Below, piece by piece: positions 1 through 10,980 of a stretch of DNA of 64,000 bases. Under the pieces are notes generated by a model. The model was not told the origin of the DNA and did not search any database. It saw only the letters and a program-made list of their open reading frames with translations. Location of the stretch: positions 38,596-102,595 of the forward strand of contig JAUIRK010000316.1 in the NCBI GenBank assembly GCA_030549495.1. Direction: 5' to 3'. This DNA comes from Nectonema munidae. Taxonomy: Eukaryota > Nematomorpha > Nectonematoida > Nectonematidae. The stretch's first letter is position 1. Each line of letters begins with the position of its first letter. The position numbers and the translations under genes were made by a program.

Positions 1-560
1 ATTAAAGAAGGAGTCTGTTGGTCCTCAAATTCGTCAACTAATAACTGACAAGAAATTCGAATCAACAATGAATCATTGCATAGGACAGTTTTAAAGGTGT
101 ATGCAATGGATTACTTCGCAGACACAAAGATGGCGACTACAAAGCTTTAGTTGATGATCTAGTTAGATCTTAGCAGAACTTGGGCTGCAGTATGTCTCAA
201 AGTTCATTTTATGCATTCGCATCTTGACTTTTTTCCAGTAAATGCAGCTCAGGTTAGTGATGAACACGAAGAACATTTTCATCAAGATATAGCAAAAATG
301 GGAAAAAGATATAAAGGAAATTGGAGTCCTACGATTCTTGCAGATTTTTGCTGGAACCTTAGGCGTGACAATAAAGATTCCATGTATAAAAGAAAGAAGT
401 AATATGCTTGAATTTATTGTAGATATGTATTTTGAACAAATTGAATGTCTTTTTCTCTTTAAATAAATAGTTTCTTTATATTTCTACAGTATATTTTTCT
501 CTATAGAGTAAAGTGTTTTTATGTTTCATAATTGCCCTTATTTGTAAAATAAAGTGGAAG
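1..560 (+). pseudogene. Uncharacterised multi-copy protein family, copy A (3' part)
   Basis: The window opens inside this copy. Translation of 1-60 reads IKEGVCWSSNSSTN-like, and 211-402 encodes a 63-residue C-terminal block with LDFFPVNAAQVSDEHEEHF, HQDIAKMGKRYKG, LADFCW and a basic KRKK end. The same blocks occur at 2890-3520 and 16869-18216. I remember this family (motif HSHLDFFP then DEHGERFHQDI) as an uncharacterised protein repeated many times in arthropod and cnidarian genomes; I know of no assigned function. This copy is disrupted between the two blocks. Similarity to copy B continues past the stop through an A/T-rich tail to about 555, so the repeated unit is longer than its coding part. 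It could be the protein of an undescribed transposon. Confidence 0.6.
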
Positions 561-1368
561 TGTTTTTAATTTCCTATTCGCAGAAAAAAACGTCGCCTAG
601 AAATTGAAAATTAAGATAAGATTAATTAACTCACGGTAGCCAAAAAAACATAAAACTTGTATGTTTGTTAACATGCGTTTTTAAAATTAAAATTTGTTCC
701 ACAGTGAATTGATCAAACTTTGGATATACAAACTTTTTTATATGATAGTTATCGAAATATATTATATCTAGATCATAGAAGTAATTGTGTTGTCTCGATA
801 GAGAAGATACTCTGAAGTTCAGTTCCTAATTTTCCAAGAAACTTCTCATTCTTCTAATATGTGCCAGCGAAACTTTCGTTAGATTTTTATAAATGACTTG
901 TATACGTTTTATCTAAAGACGCATTTATCTGCTTTCCTTGACTTGATAACTATATATGCCTTGTTTTTAAAGCACCCTTCAAATTATTCATCGATTCAAA
1001 GCCCTCTTTATAGTAAGGTGATTATAATGCGTTGTTCTTATAAAATTTTCAAGGTTTTGTTAACATTCTTTATCTAATCACACTCTTTTTATTGGCATGT
1101 TTAAATTGCCTTTCTTCTTATATCCTTAATTTTATATAGCTTAAGAATACCACCTTTTATCAGTTTTCATTTTTTTGAAAGTAAGATCATCATAACCTTT
1201 TGAAAGCCCCTTTTATAACTCTCGTGGCTAGCTTCACTCTACCCAAACTGGAAGGGGGAGCAAAAACCTTTTTTAGATTAAGGTGTAGAAATTATTAACA
1301 TTTTTTTCGTCTCACATGTGAAGTATTAATTATTTGAATACAGTTTTTGAAACAGGTTAGTCTAAATT
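561..1368. other. AT-rich stretch, nothing recognised
   Basis: I see no coding similarity, terminal repeats or RNA gene here. Copy A's similarity to copy B stops just before it. Confidence 0.5.
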
Positions 1369-1700
1369 AAGTTGAAAAATAAGCTACAAAAAAACGCCAA
1401 TTTCAAAAAACTCTAGAGCTATTAGGACAAAACTTTACATACTTATAAAACGAGAGCTATTTTTCTATTGCTATGAAATTTTTTTCCGTAAATTTCGAAT
1501 TATGATGTGTTCAAAGGCAAAAAAATGGAAAGGTGTAAAATAAGCTCCAAAAAAAGCTGCAATTTAAAGCCTGATTTCGAATAAACGAAAAGCGATAACA
1601 AAGTAAAAATTCACTTACATATAAAACTCGAATCTCTAATTCAGAAAAAACAAATCAAGTTATATATATTAAAAAAAACATTATATTTTAATGATAAGAA
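1369..1700. repeat. Diverged tandem duplication, period about 172 bp
   Basis: The block beginning AAATAAGCTACAAAAAAACG near 1375 recurs as AAATAAGCTCCAAAAAAAGC near 1547. The following ACTTATAAAACGAGAGCT recurs as CATATAAAACTCGAATCT. The two units are clearly diverged. No open frame or known family was recognised. Confidence 0.45.
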
Positions 1701-2023
1701 GTCAAAATTTATGGATTTGTCTTCCATTTCTGTTACCTCCATGCTGGTAATAATGTCTATGCGAACTAATTTATAAAAAACTTGTAAAAAAACATTTAGT
1801 AAAATTTTTAATTTCTTAAAATTAAAAAATCTATTTTTCTAAGATAATCTTTATTTAAAATGTCGATTAAAATATATATTTAATATATTATTTGATTAGA
1901 GACCGTAATGGTACATTCTAATAAATAGATAAAGATCATCAAAGCTAAGCGTTAACGACTAGTTGAAACAGCTAATAGACGACAGTTCAAACCAGAAGAA
2001 TTAGTAATTATTAATTAGATAAA

Positions 2024-2330
2024 AAGTTTCTTTTTAAGATGAGCTGTCATATATAAATCAATGCTTTGATAACTTTAATTAATTTTTATAAAAAAAAAAT
2101 GAATATTACCGCTTAATTCAGCGTGATTGAAAATAGGTGTATATGTGTAAAAAACTTTATATACTTACTTATATAAAAAGTTCATTTTTGAGATGAGCTG
2201 TCACATTTAGAACAATTTTTTGACAGGTTTAATTGATTTTCATAAAAAATGAATATCACCACTGAATTCAGCATATTTGAAAATGGGTATACATGTGTAA
2301 ATTTCGATATTATCATATCGTATTGTGGAT
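2024..2330. repeat. Tandem duplication, period about 154 bp
   Basis: GATGAGCTGTCA occurs at 2038 and 2192. The downstream text (AATGAATATTACCGC versus AATGAATATCACCAC, then GGTGTATATGTGTAAA versus GGTATACATGTGTAAA) stays parallel. It is a two-copy tandem repeat of unknown origin. The 61-codon frame at 2249-2434 lies in the second unit and shows no recognisable protein. Confidence 0.6.
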
Positions 2331-2889
2331 CGTCGTTCTTTCTACTTCTTTACCTGATGAGAACATCTAGCAGCTTCAGGATTCCTTTCTCTAAAGATAA
2401 CCCGGATCTATTTAGATTTTTCACTGACCTATAAGCATTTTTGTATAATTTTTGGATAAAAAACCTCGCCTTATATGTGAGTATATACGGTTATTCATTC
2501 AGGTGGGGTGCATGATATTACTCTTATATATTATCTAGTAACACTATTTAATTCAACTTCTAGCAAATAATCATACCCAAATAAAACAGTAGTAAGTCCA
2601 GTTATAGTAACATGAAATATTGAAAAGATAAAATTATTAAATCGATTCCTCTCAATTTTAACTTTACATCTCGTCCTGAAAGTTTCTTCACTGTTTTCAC
2701 ATTGTTTTTCAACTACTTCATCAATCCGATACGCATGGAAACCGAAGTTACTTATAAATATTTTTAAGTACTACTTGGATAGTATGATACTACTTATTTT
2801 TTCAATGTATAAATAAAGTTAAGTATCAAGATAACAAATAGGTTATTTGTACGGATTTAAAAGTCCTGGTGTGTTTTCTATGTAAATGG
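2331..2889. other. AT-rich stretch, nothing recognised
   Basis: I found no gene, RNA or repeat end here. Confidence 0.45.
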
Positions 2890-3752
2890 GATAGCAGATC
2901 AAGAGCTGAGCATTATATCATTTCAGACTGGCCATCGCAGAATGTGGTAACAATCGACTCCCTTAATATCGTCGGGAAACCTCCTGTTAAAAAAAATTAC
3001 AACCGCATTTACATATTAAATTTGGCCTTATTAAACAAATGATTAAGGCTATTGACCAACAAAAAGCAGCGTTTAAGTATCTGAAAGCTAAATTTCGAAA
3101 GTTAAGTGAAGCAAAAATTAAAGAAGGAGTCTGTTGGTCCTCAAATTCGTCAACTAATAACTGACAAGAAATTCGAATCAACAATGAATCATTGCATAGG
3201 ACAGTTTTAAAGGTGTATGCAATGGATTACTTCGCAGACACAAAGATGGCGACTACAAAGCTTTAGTTGATGATCTAGTTAGATCTTATCAGAACTTGGG
3301 CTCCAGTATATCTCAAGGTTCATTTTATGCATTCGCATCTTGACTTTTTTCCAGTAAATGCAGCTCAGGTTAGTGATGAACACGAAGAACATTTTCATCA
3401 AGATATAGCGAAAATGGGAAAAAGATATAAAGGTAAATGGAGTCCTATGATGCTTGCAGATTTTTGCTGGAAACTTAGGCGTGATAATAAAGATTCCATG
3501 TATAAAAGAAAGATATAAAGGAAAATGAAGTCCCCATATGCTTCCAGATTTTTGCTGAAACCTTTGGCGCGAGAATAAAGATTCCAAGTATAAAAGAAAA
3601 GTAATATGCTTGAATTTATTGTAGATATGTATTTTGAACAAATTGAATGTCTTTTCCTCTTATAAATAGTTTATTTATATTTCTACAGTATATTTTTCTC
3701 TATAGAGTAAAGTGTTTTTATGTTTTATAATTGCCCTTATTTGTAAAATAAA
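2890..3752 (+). pseudogene. Uncharacterised multi-copy protein family, copy B
   Basis: This copy is longer at its 5' side than copy A. 2930-3120 translates to NVVTIDSLNIVGKPPVKKNY, then LALLNK, IKAIDQQKAAFKYL and KLSEAKIKEG, matching the LPPLHIKLGLIK...FKHLTHLF...KLKERIF block of copy C. From 3117 it repeats copy A at an offset of 3,116 bases, nearly identical for the first 170 bases. The coding block at 3327-3518 is followed at about 3513-3600 by a partial tandem repeat of itself (KRYKGKWSP...LADFCW). The copy is disrupted. Similarity with copy A ends near 3752, where hAT-like coding begins abruptly, so that point is a junction. Confidence 0.6.
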
Positions 3753-4940
3753 GTGGATGTGGAAAACTATCTTCCTCTTTTGCAACTTCTTGAGGCGCTT
3801 CAATCAAGCAGTAATTTGAGAGTATCAATAGATTCAAGTGGAATTCTAAAACATTTCAAAAGAAAAAAATTTATTTTTGTCTGTTTAGTTTTCCATAAAA
3901 TTTTAGAGCTTTTCACTACTTTGAACATCTTTTTTCAAGTAAGATCATCTTTACTAAAACCTTTAAGCATGTTATTTAATTTAAACTCAATGTTTTAGAG
4001 TAATTCCTCAAATATCGTCACAGCAAAAAGCTTGATTGACTTCACCTTGAACGTCCTAAAAAAATAGAGAAAAAAGAAAACTTATTTTAAAAAATTTGTG
4101 GAAATTTCAAACAATATATACTCAGAAGACGCTAGAAGTCAAAGAAAAAAAAAGTTTCCCTGAAAGATTGAGTGATTTTAAAGTTGATTCATCCATGAAG
4201 CCTAATTCTGATGATAATAATTCAGAAATTGCAAAAATTAGAAAAATATATTATGAATGCTTTGATTCAGTAATACAGGAAATTTCAAAAAGGTAAAAAA
4301 TGATATATTACCATTTTGCTTAATGAGTTTTTGGAATTTTTCAGATTTACAAATCAAAACATTTCTATTATAAATGCTATTAACTGTCTTATGCCTAGTT
4401 CAAAAGAACATTTTCTTATGTACGAGAAAATCAAACCACTATGCACTCTTCTTGAATTAAGACTGACGAAAATATTTTATCTTCTCAGTGCTTAGTAATC
4501 TATCATTTGAATAATACGTTTTCTATAATAATAATCGTTTTTAATATTTGACATAACTAGGTTATCAAAACTTTTTTGGAGGGAAAGAACTTACTACCAG
4601 GAATAGAAATTTTTGATATTTTAAAAGAATGATATCCCATCAAGTCCGCATGTAATGAGATATTTTCTTTCTATATTGGTAATTATGATATTTTTACTAA
4701 AATATTATTTACTTTACAGTATATTTTTAAGCTGCTTTAACAATAGTCATCAGCACAGCGTTGTGTGAAAGAAGTTTTTCAACACTTAAAAGAGTTTACT
4801 TCTTCACGACAGTCGATGCTGAGTGAAAGAAAAAAAAACTTGATAATACTTTCTCAAGGGAAAAAACTCACCAAGAAATTTTCATTTGATGATTTCGTAA
4901 AGAATTTTAACAAAAAACCAATAAGACTAACGTCAACTGT
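3753..4940 (+). pseudogene. hAT transposase remnant, C-terminal half
   Basis: Broken frames on the plus strand read like the C-terminal half of a hAT transposase of the zinc-finger MYM-like type. 3766-3840 gives YLPLLQLLEALQSSSN. 4240-4470 gives YYECFDSVIQEISKRFTNQN, then a segment ending in EKIKPLC. 4738-4920 gives the hAT dimerisation signature CERSFSTLKR-like, then LSERKKNLIILS. The frame changes several times and no BED or TTF zinc finger or terminal repeats remain. It is a dead fragment abutting copy B. Confidence 0.65.
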
Positions 4941-5599
4941 CTGAACATGGAATATTAACTTATTCACAATTTTTTAATAAAATGATTCTTCTTTAATTTT
5001 TGTCTCAAAGATAGTTTTCAAATGATTTTTTATATCTATTTTTGTCACATTGATAAAAGCTTTTTTTAAAAAACTTTAAGTGTATATTCAACACACTAGA
5101 AAGTTTGAGCCCCTTAAAAAATTTTTGTTAGCGCGGGCACTGGAATTAACCCTGTTAAAATTATATCAATTAGAATTCAGGGGTAGGCAACCTCCGGCCC
5201 ACGGGCCAAACATTTTCATCCGGCCCAATGATTTTTTAATTTTAGTTAATAGAATCTGGTCCGCATACCTACAAGAAATTAAAATAAGATGTTTTTTGAT
5301 TATTAGCATTAATACTATATAATAATAAGGTTGCATTGCAGCCTATTTATGTATTTGTTTTCGTACTAGACGAGCTATATTTTCAAGAAATTATATTTCA
5401 TATGTAAGACAGCATGTGTTTGATTCATCATACACATCTGATATCAATTGTAATAAAGTATTTGCAAGAGAGCAAACATAACAACAGATGCCCATTTCGC
5501 TTAACTGATATATGAAATGTATCATAATATAAGAACGTTCAACCTTAAGTGTGAAAGGTATTTTTCATAGAGCGCTTTGGACATGCACTATGTCTCATA

Positions 5600-7935
5600 T
5601 ATGGTACCTCGGTTTTCGAACGTCTCCGTACTCGTACAATTCGGTTTTCGACCAAAAAATTCGTGCCGTAATTGTTTCAGTTTTCGACCAGATATCGGTA
5701 CTCGATCAGCTCCCAAACACGCGATGAACGCATATTTGTTCAGGAATAGTTTAATAAAAAGCAAAGTACTTTATTGTTTTATACATGTATGTATTTATTT
5801 TGTTTAAATATTCGTGGAATATACAAACATTTGAATATTAAATATTTATGTAATAATTTTTTGCTAATTTTCCTGACTATTTACATAGTATATTATTATA
5901 TATTTTTATTTTAGATACGACCCAATCATGTCTCCTAAAAAGAATATGAATGACGGTGACAAAGGAAAGCAAAAAACTACGAGAGCGACAATAGAAGTAA
6001 AGAAGGAAATAATAGGAAAATATGAGAATGGTGTTCGTGTTTCCAATCTTGCATCGACGTATGGCATACCGAAGTCGACAATATCAACGTTTTTGAAAAA
6101 TAAAGAGATTCTTAAAGCCGCTGATGTTGCAAAAGGATCTAAAGGAATAAGCAAGCAAAGACCACAAATAATTGAAGAAGTTGAGAAGTTACTGCTTGTG
6201 TTTATTAAAGAGAAACAGTTGAAAGGGGATAGTGTGAGTGAAGCATTTATCTGTGAAAAGGCGCTAAATATCTATGGCGATCTAGTTAATAAAATTCCTG
6301 GTGCAAGTTCTAAAGACTTTGACTTTAATGCAAGCAGAGGATGGTTCGAAAAGTTTAAGAAAAGAAGCGGAATTCACAGTGTACTTAGGCATGGAGAGGC
6401 GGCAAGTTCAAACAAGGAAGGAGCAGAGAAGTTTAAAAAAGAATTTAGTGACTTCATAAAAGCAGAAGGTCTCGTCCCACAACAAGTCTTTAATGGAGAC
6501 GAAACAGGTTTATTCTGGAAAAAATTGCCAAATCGCACTTTTATAACGAAAGATGAAAAAGCGTTGCCAGGCCATAAACCTATGAAAGACAGGTTGACTC
6601 TTTTGATGTGTGGTAACGCTAGTGGTGATTTCAAAGTGAAGCCACTCTTGATTTATCACTCAGATAACCCTAGAGTATTCAAGCGGAATAATGTAATGAA
6701 AAGCAAATTGCCTGTAATGTGGAGGGCAAATGCAAAGGCTTGGGTCACTCGGAAAGTTTTCACCGAGTGGATGCTTGAAGTTTTTGCTCCAAGTGTGAAA
6801 AAATATCTTCAGGAAATGGGGTTGCCATTAAAATGCCTCCTATTACTTGACAATGCTCCCGCACACCCTCCAGATTTGGAGGCGGACTTGGTTAAAGAAT
6901 TTGATTTTATTCAAGTAAAATTTCTTCCACCTAACACGACTTCGATATTACAGCCAATTGACCAACAGGTGATTTCAAATTTTAAAAAATTATACACTAA
7001 AGGCCTGTTTCGTAAGTGTTTTGAAATTACGAATGACACTGAATTAACTTTGAAAGAGTTTTGGAAAAACCATTTCCATGTCTTGAATGCTATCAATCTC
7101 ATTGACAGTGCATGGAACCAAGTAAGCTACAGGACAATGAATTCTGCTTGGAAGAAACTATGACCAGAATGTGTAATAGAACAAGACTTTGATGGACCTA
7201 GCCAAAAAATTGTTGACAATTCTATCATCGGTGATATTGTGACTATAGGGCAAAGTATGGGATTGGAGGTAAACGCAGATGATGTTGAAGAGCTTGTGGA
7301 AGACCATAGTATCGAGCTAACTACAGAAGAACTCAAACATCTTCAAAATGAACAGAAAACAACGGCTGATGAAATTGAAGAAAAAGAAGAGGATAAAGAA
7401 AATGCCTCAAGTGCTCTAATGAAAGAAATGATTTCAAAATGGATTGATCTGCAAAACTTTGTTGAGAAATACCACCCAGACACAGTGATTACAAATAGAA
7501 TGGTGAACATGTTCAATGACAATGTGATGGCTCATTTCAAAAAAATATTAAAGTGCCGACAAAAACAGCAAACACTGAAAAAATTTTTAGTGAAAAGAAC
7601 AGACTCCCCAAAGCAGATTTCACGTGAGCCAAAAAGACAGAGAACAGTGACAGAAGAAGATGAAGAACGTGATTTCCCAGAAGTTACTATGGAAGAGGGC
7701 TCCACTTAACTTGCTCCGTTATCAATACCATGTATCGCGTGAATAAACATTTTTTCTTTATTTTTTCATTTTAGTAATACGTATATACATATACTTTACA
7801 CTTCATTTGGTGCTTGAGAACGGATTATTTGCTTTTACATTATTTCTTATAGGAATAAATGATTCGGTGCTCGACCAAATCGGTTTTCGAACACTTTGTA
7901 GGAACGAATTATGTTCGAAAACCGAGGTACCACTG
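5600..7935 (+). mobile_element. Tigger (pogo-type Tc1/mariner) transposon, near intact
   Basis: Both ends carry the inverted repeat GGTACCTCGGTTTTCGAAC (left at 5603; right as its complement ending CGAGGTACCACTG at 7935). The subterminal boxes GGTTTTCGACC and TCGACCAAAT are inverted too. A TA lies on each side (about 5598 and 7936), as expected for this superfamily. Nearly the whole interior is one transposase frame. It sits inside a hAT transposase gene, so it is younger than that hAT. Confidence 0.88.
5928..7709 (+). pseudogene. Tigger transposase (TIGD1-like), one in-frame stop
   Basis: This cut-and-paste transposase, related to CENP-B, jerky and TIGD1, has 593 codons from ATG to the final stop with a single internal TGA at 7161-7163. 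In the family the following residues are commonly WPECV, so TGG to TGA is the likely change. Residues 18-60 form a psq-type helix-turn-helix (TIEVKKEIIGKYENG...GIPKSTIS). About 75-150 is the CENP-B-type DNA-binding domain. The DDE catalytic core has D191 (NGDETGLFW), D308 (LLLLDNAPAHP) and D345 (LQPIDQQVI). The tail after residue 440 is acidic, then basic (KKFLVKRTDS). The ATG follows the left terminal repeat by about 330 bases. Only one disabling change suggests a recent insertion. Confidence 0.9.
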
Positions 7936-7937
7936 TA

Positions 7938-9240
7938 TTTGAAAAAATTAGCTGTTCTAAAAGAATACAACGTAAGAAGTCACTGGCAAACAGAAAATGG
8001 CTCTTCAAAGTTCGCTTCGATGTCTGCTGTAGAACGAATAGTTTCAATTGATAAACTGAAAAGCAACCTGGAGAAACAATTTTTTCTTTTTCACAAGCAG
8101 AATGTTGAGGCAGAAAATGTAACACGCGCGACGAAGTCTCCAAAATCCTCGCTTACCGAATGAAGCCATTCACAGATGGAGAAATCATTAAAGAATGCTT
8201 TCTTGCTGTAGTGGATTCCATCTGTCCCGAGCAGCGTTCTGCCTTTGAGAAAGTGAGTCTTTCTTCCCGTACTGTTTGCCGCCGCATTGAAGATATGTCC
8301 GACAACGTAAACGACTCACTTAAAACACGTATCTCGAAATTTGAAGCATTTTCTCTTGCTTTGGATGAAAGCACAGAGAGAAAGGACACAGCACAGTTGT
8401 CTATTTTATTAGAGGTGTTACTCAAGATCTTCAAGTTTTTGAGGAATTCCTCCAACTTATCCCACTTCGCGACACTGTCACAGGACAAAATATTTTTCAG
8501 CGTTGCTTCGATGTGTTGATGAGTACTCTTTGGATCTTTCCCGTCTTGTATGTTTGACAACTGACGCTGCTTCAGCAATGGTTGGAGAAAAAAAAGGCGC
8601 AACTTCGCTGCTTATTCGTCATTGTGAAACTGCTGAATACACTGAATCTATTCATAAATTACAAAGTATCATCTATCAAGAGACATTGTGCGCCAAGTCT
8701 GCCAATCTCGCTAATGTAATGTCTATTGTGATTAAGGTTGTAAATTTCATTTTATCCCGAAGCCTTAATCATTTTCAATTCCAAGCCCTTTTGGACTGTT
8801 TTAAGGAGTAGTATAACGATCTTCTTTACTTATGTGAGGTACGATGGCTAAGTCGTGGGGCTATGCTGTCTCGGGTATTCGATCTACAGCAAGAAATTGC
8901 TACTTTTTTACATCAAAAAAATCTTTTATAAGCTGCAAATTTTTCAGATCCAAAATGGCTAGCTCGTTTGGCATTTCTTATGGACATAACAACACATCTG
9001 AACTCACTAAACGTAAAGCTGCAAGGTGAAGGGATTCTTGTCACCGACATGTTTGCGCAGATTACTGCTTTGAGGTTAAAATGCGCCCTTGGGAAGCTCA
9101 ATTGACTTCAGGACAATTTACACATTTCTCATCTTGTTGCATGTGTTCCTGCGAATATAGACAGGGCCACCTGCGTTAGTGTTATCAAAATACTGCGTGA
9201 AGAATTTGCTACCCATTTTGCAGCACAAGATTGTTAAGTA
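7938..9240 (+). pseudogene. hAT transposase remnant (ZBED5/GTF2IRD2-like)
   Basis: Right after the Tigger the frame reads LKKLAVLKEYN, the end of a BED-type zinc finger. Then come FFLFHKQNVEAEN, MKPFTDGEIIKECFL, CPEQRSAFEKVSLSSRTV, FSLALDESTERKDTAQLSI, LDLSRLVCLTTDAASAM, VRWLSRGAMLSRVFDLQQEI and WLARLAFLMDITTHLNSLNV. This is the order seen in hAT transposases that gave rise to GTF2IRD2, ZBED5 and SCAND3. At least five frame changes or stops are present, and the C-terminal dimerisation domain is missing. Before the Tigger, 5577-5600 supplies the preceding residues (MHYVSY in the same frame), so the two halves were once continuous. Confidence 0.75.
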
Positions 9241-9267
9241 CAAACTTCAAGCTTTTTACTTCTCCAA

Positions 9268-10680
9268 AGAAAAGGCCTGTGGAAAAAAAGGCTTTTTCTT
9301 CATCATACCACTTTGCAGCAAAAGATAATTAGAGAAGCGTTATGCTGACATCGCTAAGCTGATAATTGCAGTTGTTGCAAATCATATTGCAGTGTCGAGT
9401 TAGTAGCTACTACTACACCACTACTAACACATGCATTAGAACTTCTAATGTAGGAAACAAGGAAGAACTGAATTCAATTAGGGTAGTTTCTAAGGATTGT
9501 AAAAAGTATAATAACAAATTGAAAAAGTTGCAGATATTGGGATTAACTATAATTTTCCGGTGTATGAGTATGTATATTCAAATTATGTTTTCACAAATCT
9601 TTTTTAATTATTTTTTTAAGATTTTTTTAAGTATTTTGAAAAAATCTGGTTAAAGTGTTTTCCTCCAAATATATGGAATGTTTTTGATAGAAAAGTTAGA
9701 ACTAATAATCACTGCGAGGGTTGGCATAGTGGGTAATATTTATTATATGTCAAAAAACTTATGCATTTTTTCTTATATTTAAGCTTACGAAGTTCATTAC
9801 CCGTTGAGCACCCAAATATTTGTGAAGTTCTTGAATTTTTTAAAAAAGAAGAAACAAAAATAATAAAAAAAATCGACCAAATTGAATGTGGAAAAAATTA
9901 GCTGATTCAAAAGAAGATGAAGAAAAGTTTTTAAAAGAAGCCAAAGAAGATTTTTTTGCAAAAAAAAATGTTCTTTCATATTTAAAAAAAGTTTATTCAT
10001 TAATAATGAAGTCTAAAAGTCTTCAAATAGAAGGAAATGAGTTTGATGAAATTAATTTTTTAAAAATTAACGACAATCATATTCCTTTTTTTATAGATTC
10101 TTTGTTAATAATTTCAAAAATAATAAAGTTTTATTTTTACTTATTTTTATTTCATCTTTTAGATATAGTTGAAAATTTTATAGTGGTAAAAATATGTTGC
10201 AATTTATTATAAAGTTATGCTAATTTACTCTATTTAATTAATTAAAAGGTAAAAAGTTTGATATTATGTATATATTTCATTTTTTTAATAGATATTTTAT
10301 AAAATAACATTTGAAAAGATATATAATGGAATTTTTTTATTTTGATGTGTAAGAAAAATTGAAATAATTTTTTTAGAAAATTTTAGATATATGAAGATAT
10401 GTTGTATGTAAATTTGATATTTATGTAAACTTGTTTGCTTTATTTTTTAAAACTCTAAAATTTGTATTGATGTTGCATGCGGGCAAAAAGTCTGTTTATT
10501 GCTGCAGGGAGGTTTTGCATGCCTTAGGAGCGATGTAGCAGTAGTATGCCACTACAATATGATTTGCAACAACTTTGAAATTGCCAGCTTAGCGATGTCA
10601 GCGTGACGCCACTGTAATTATTTTTTGCTGCAAAGTGGTATGATGTAGGAAAGGCCTCTTTTTTACACATGCCTTTTTTT
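9268..10680 (+). mobile_element. MULE-type DNA transposon with about 140-bp terminal inverted repeats
   Basis: The sequence 9268-9410 reappears inverted at 10505-10680, for example CATCATACCACTTTGCAGCA, GCTGACATCGCTAAGCTG and GTTGCAAATCATATTG. Long inverted repeats fit the Mutator superfamily, and the interior at 9640-10110 carries MULE transposase remnants. I could not settle the 9-bp target duplication. The element may have removed the 3' end of the hAT to its left. Confidence 0.65.
9640..10110 (+). pseudogene. MULE transposase, C-terminal remnant
   Basis: The plus strand gives FPPNIWNVFDRKVRTNNHCE followed by GWHS, and then VEHPNICEVLEFFKKEETKI. RTNNxxEGWH followed by HPNIxxxLxxxKKE is the standard C-terminal block of MULE transposases, also seen at 24473-25004 and at 56570-56838 in this window. 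The rest (9886-10212) is Lys/Glu-rich. The N-terminal half, including the DDE core, is absent, so the copy is not autonomous. Confidence 0.65.
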
Positions 10681-10980
10681 CCTAGAACCATCGGAGAATT
10701 TCTGATTGTGGTGACAATCCTTTCTTGACAATCGCCTAGAACCATTTTCATTATATCATATGCTATTATCATCAATCATCATAAATTATCCTATTAACCG
10801 GGATTCAACCCATCAAACGTGTTCCGCTATGAACTCGTCATTTCACTAATTTACAACATATTATTTTCAAACAAACTCATCGACGCAATTATCTTCAATC
10901 ATCATATAATATCAAAATAAAGGTAAAGCCAAAAGCGCTGCTTGATTCAAGTTTTGATTAATTATTATTTCAATAATTGT
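10681..10980. other. Inter-element spacer with a MULE-end-like stretch
   Basis: The only recognisable text is GGAGAATTTCTGATTGTGGT at about 10692, which resembles the outer end of the MULE at 24109 (GGAGAATCTCTGATTGTGGT). Nothing else was recognised. Confidence 0.35.

Larger units (their letters stand above)
5178..9240 (+). mobile_element. hAT element (GTF2IRD2/ZBED5-like), split by a Tigger
   Basis: The left end CAGGGGTAGGCAACCTCCGG followed by CCCACGGGCC is the typical start of hAT elements of this group. The transposase begins near 5570 in its BED-finger region, is interrupted at about 5600 by the Tigger element, and resumes at 7938. No matching right terminal repeat was found before the MULE that begins near 9268, so the 3' end is probably lost and the end coordinate is approximate. 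Confidence 0.6.

Noticed and set aside
3279-3641. 120-codon minus-strand frame
   Set aside because: It is the shadow of copy B of the uncharacterised family, which reads clearly on the plus strand.
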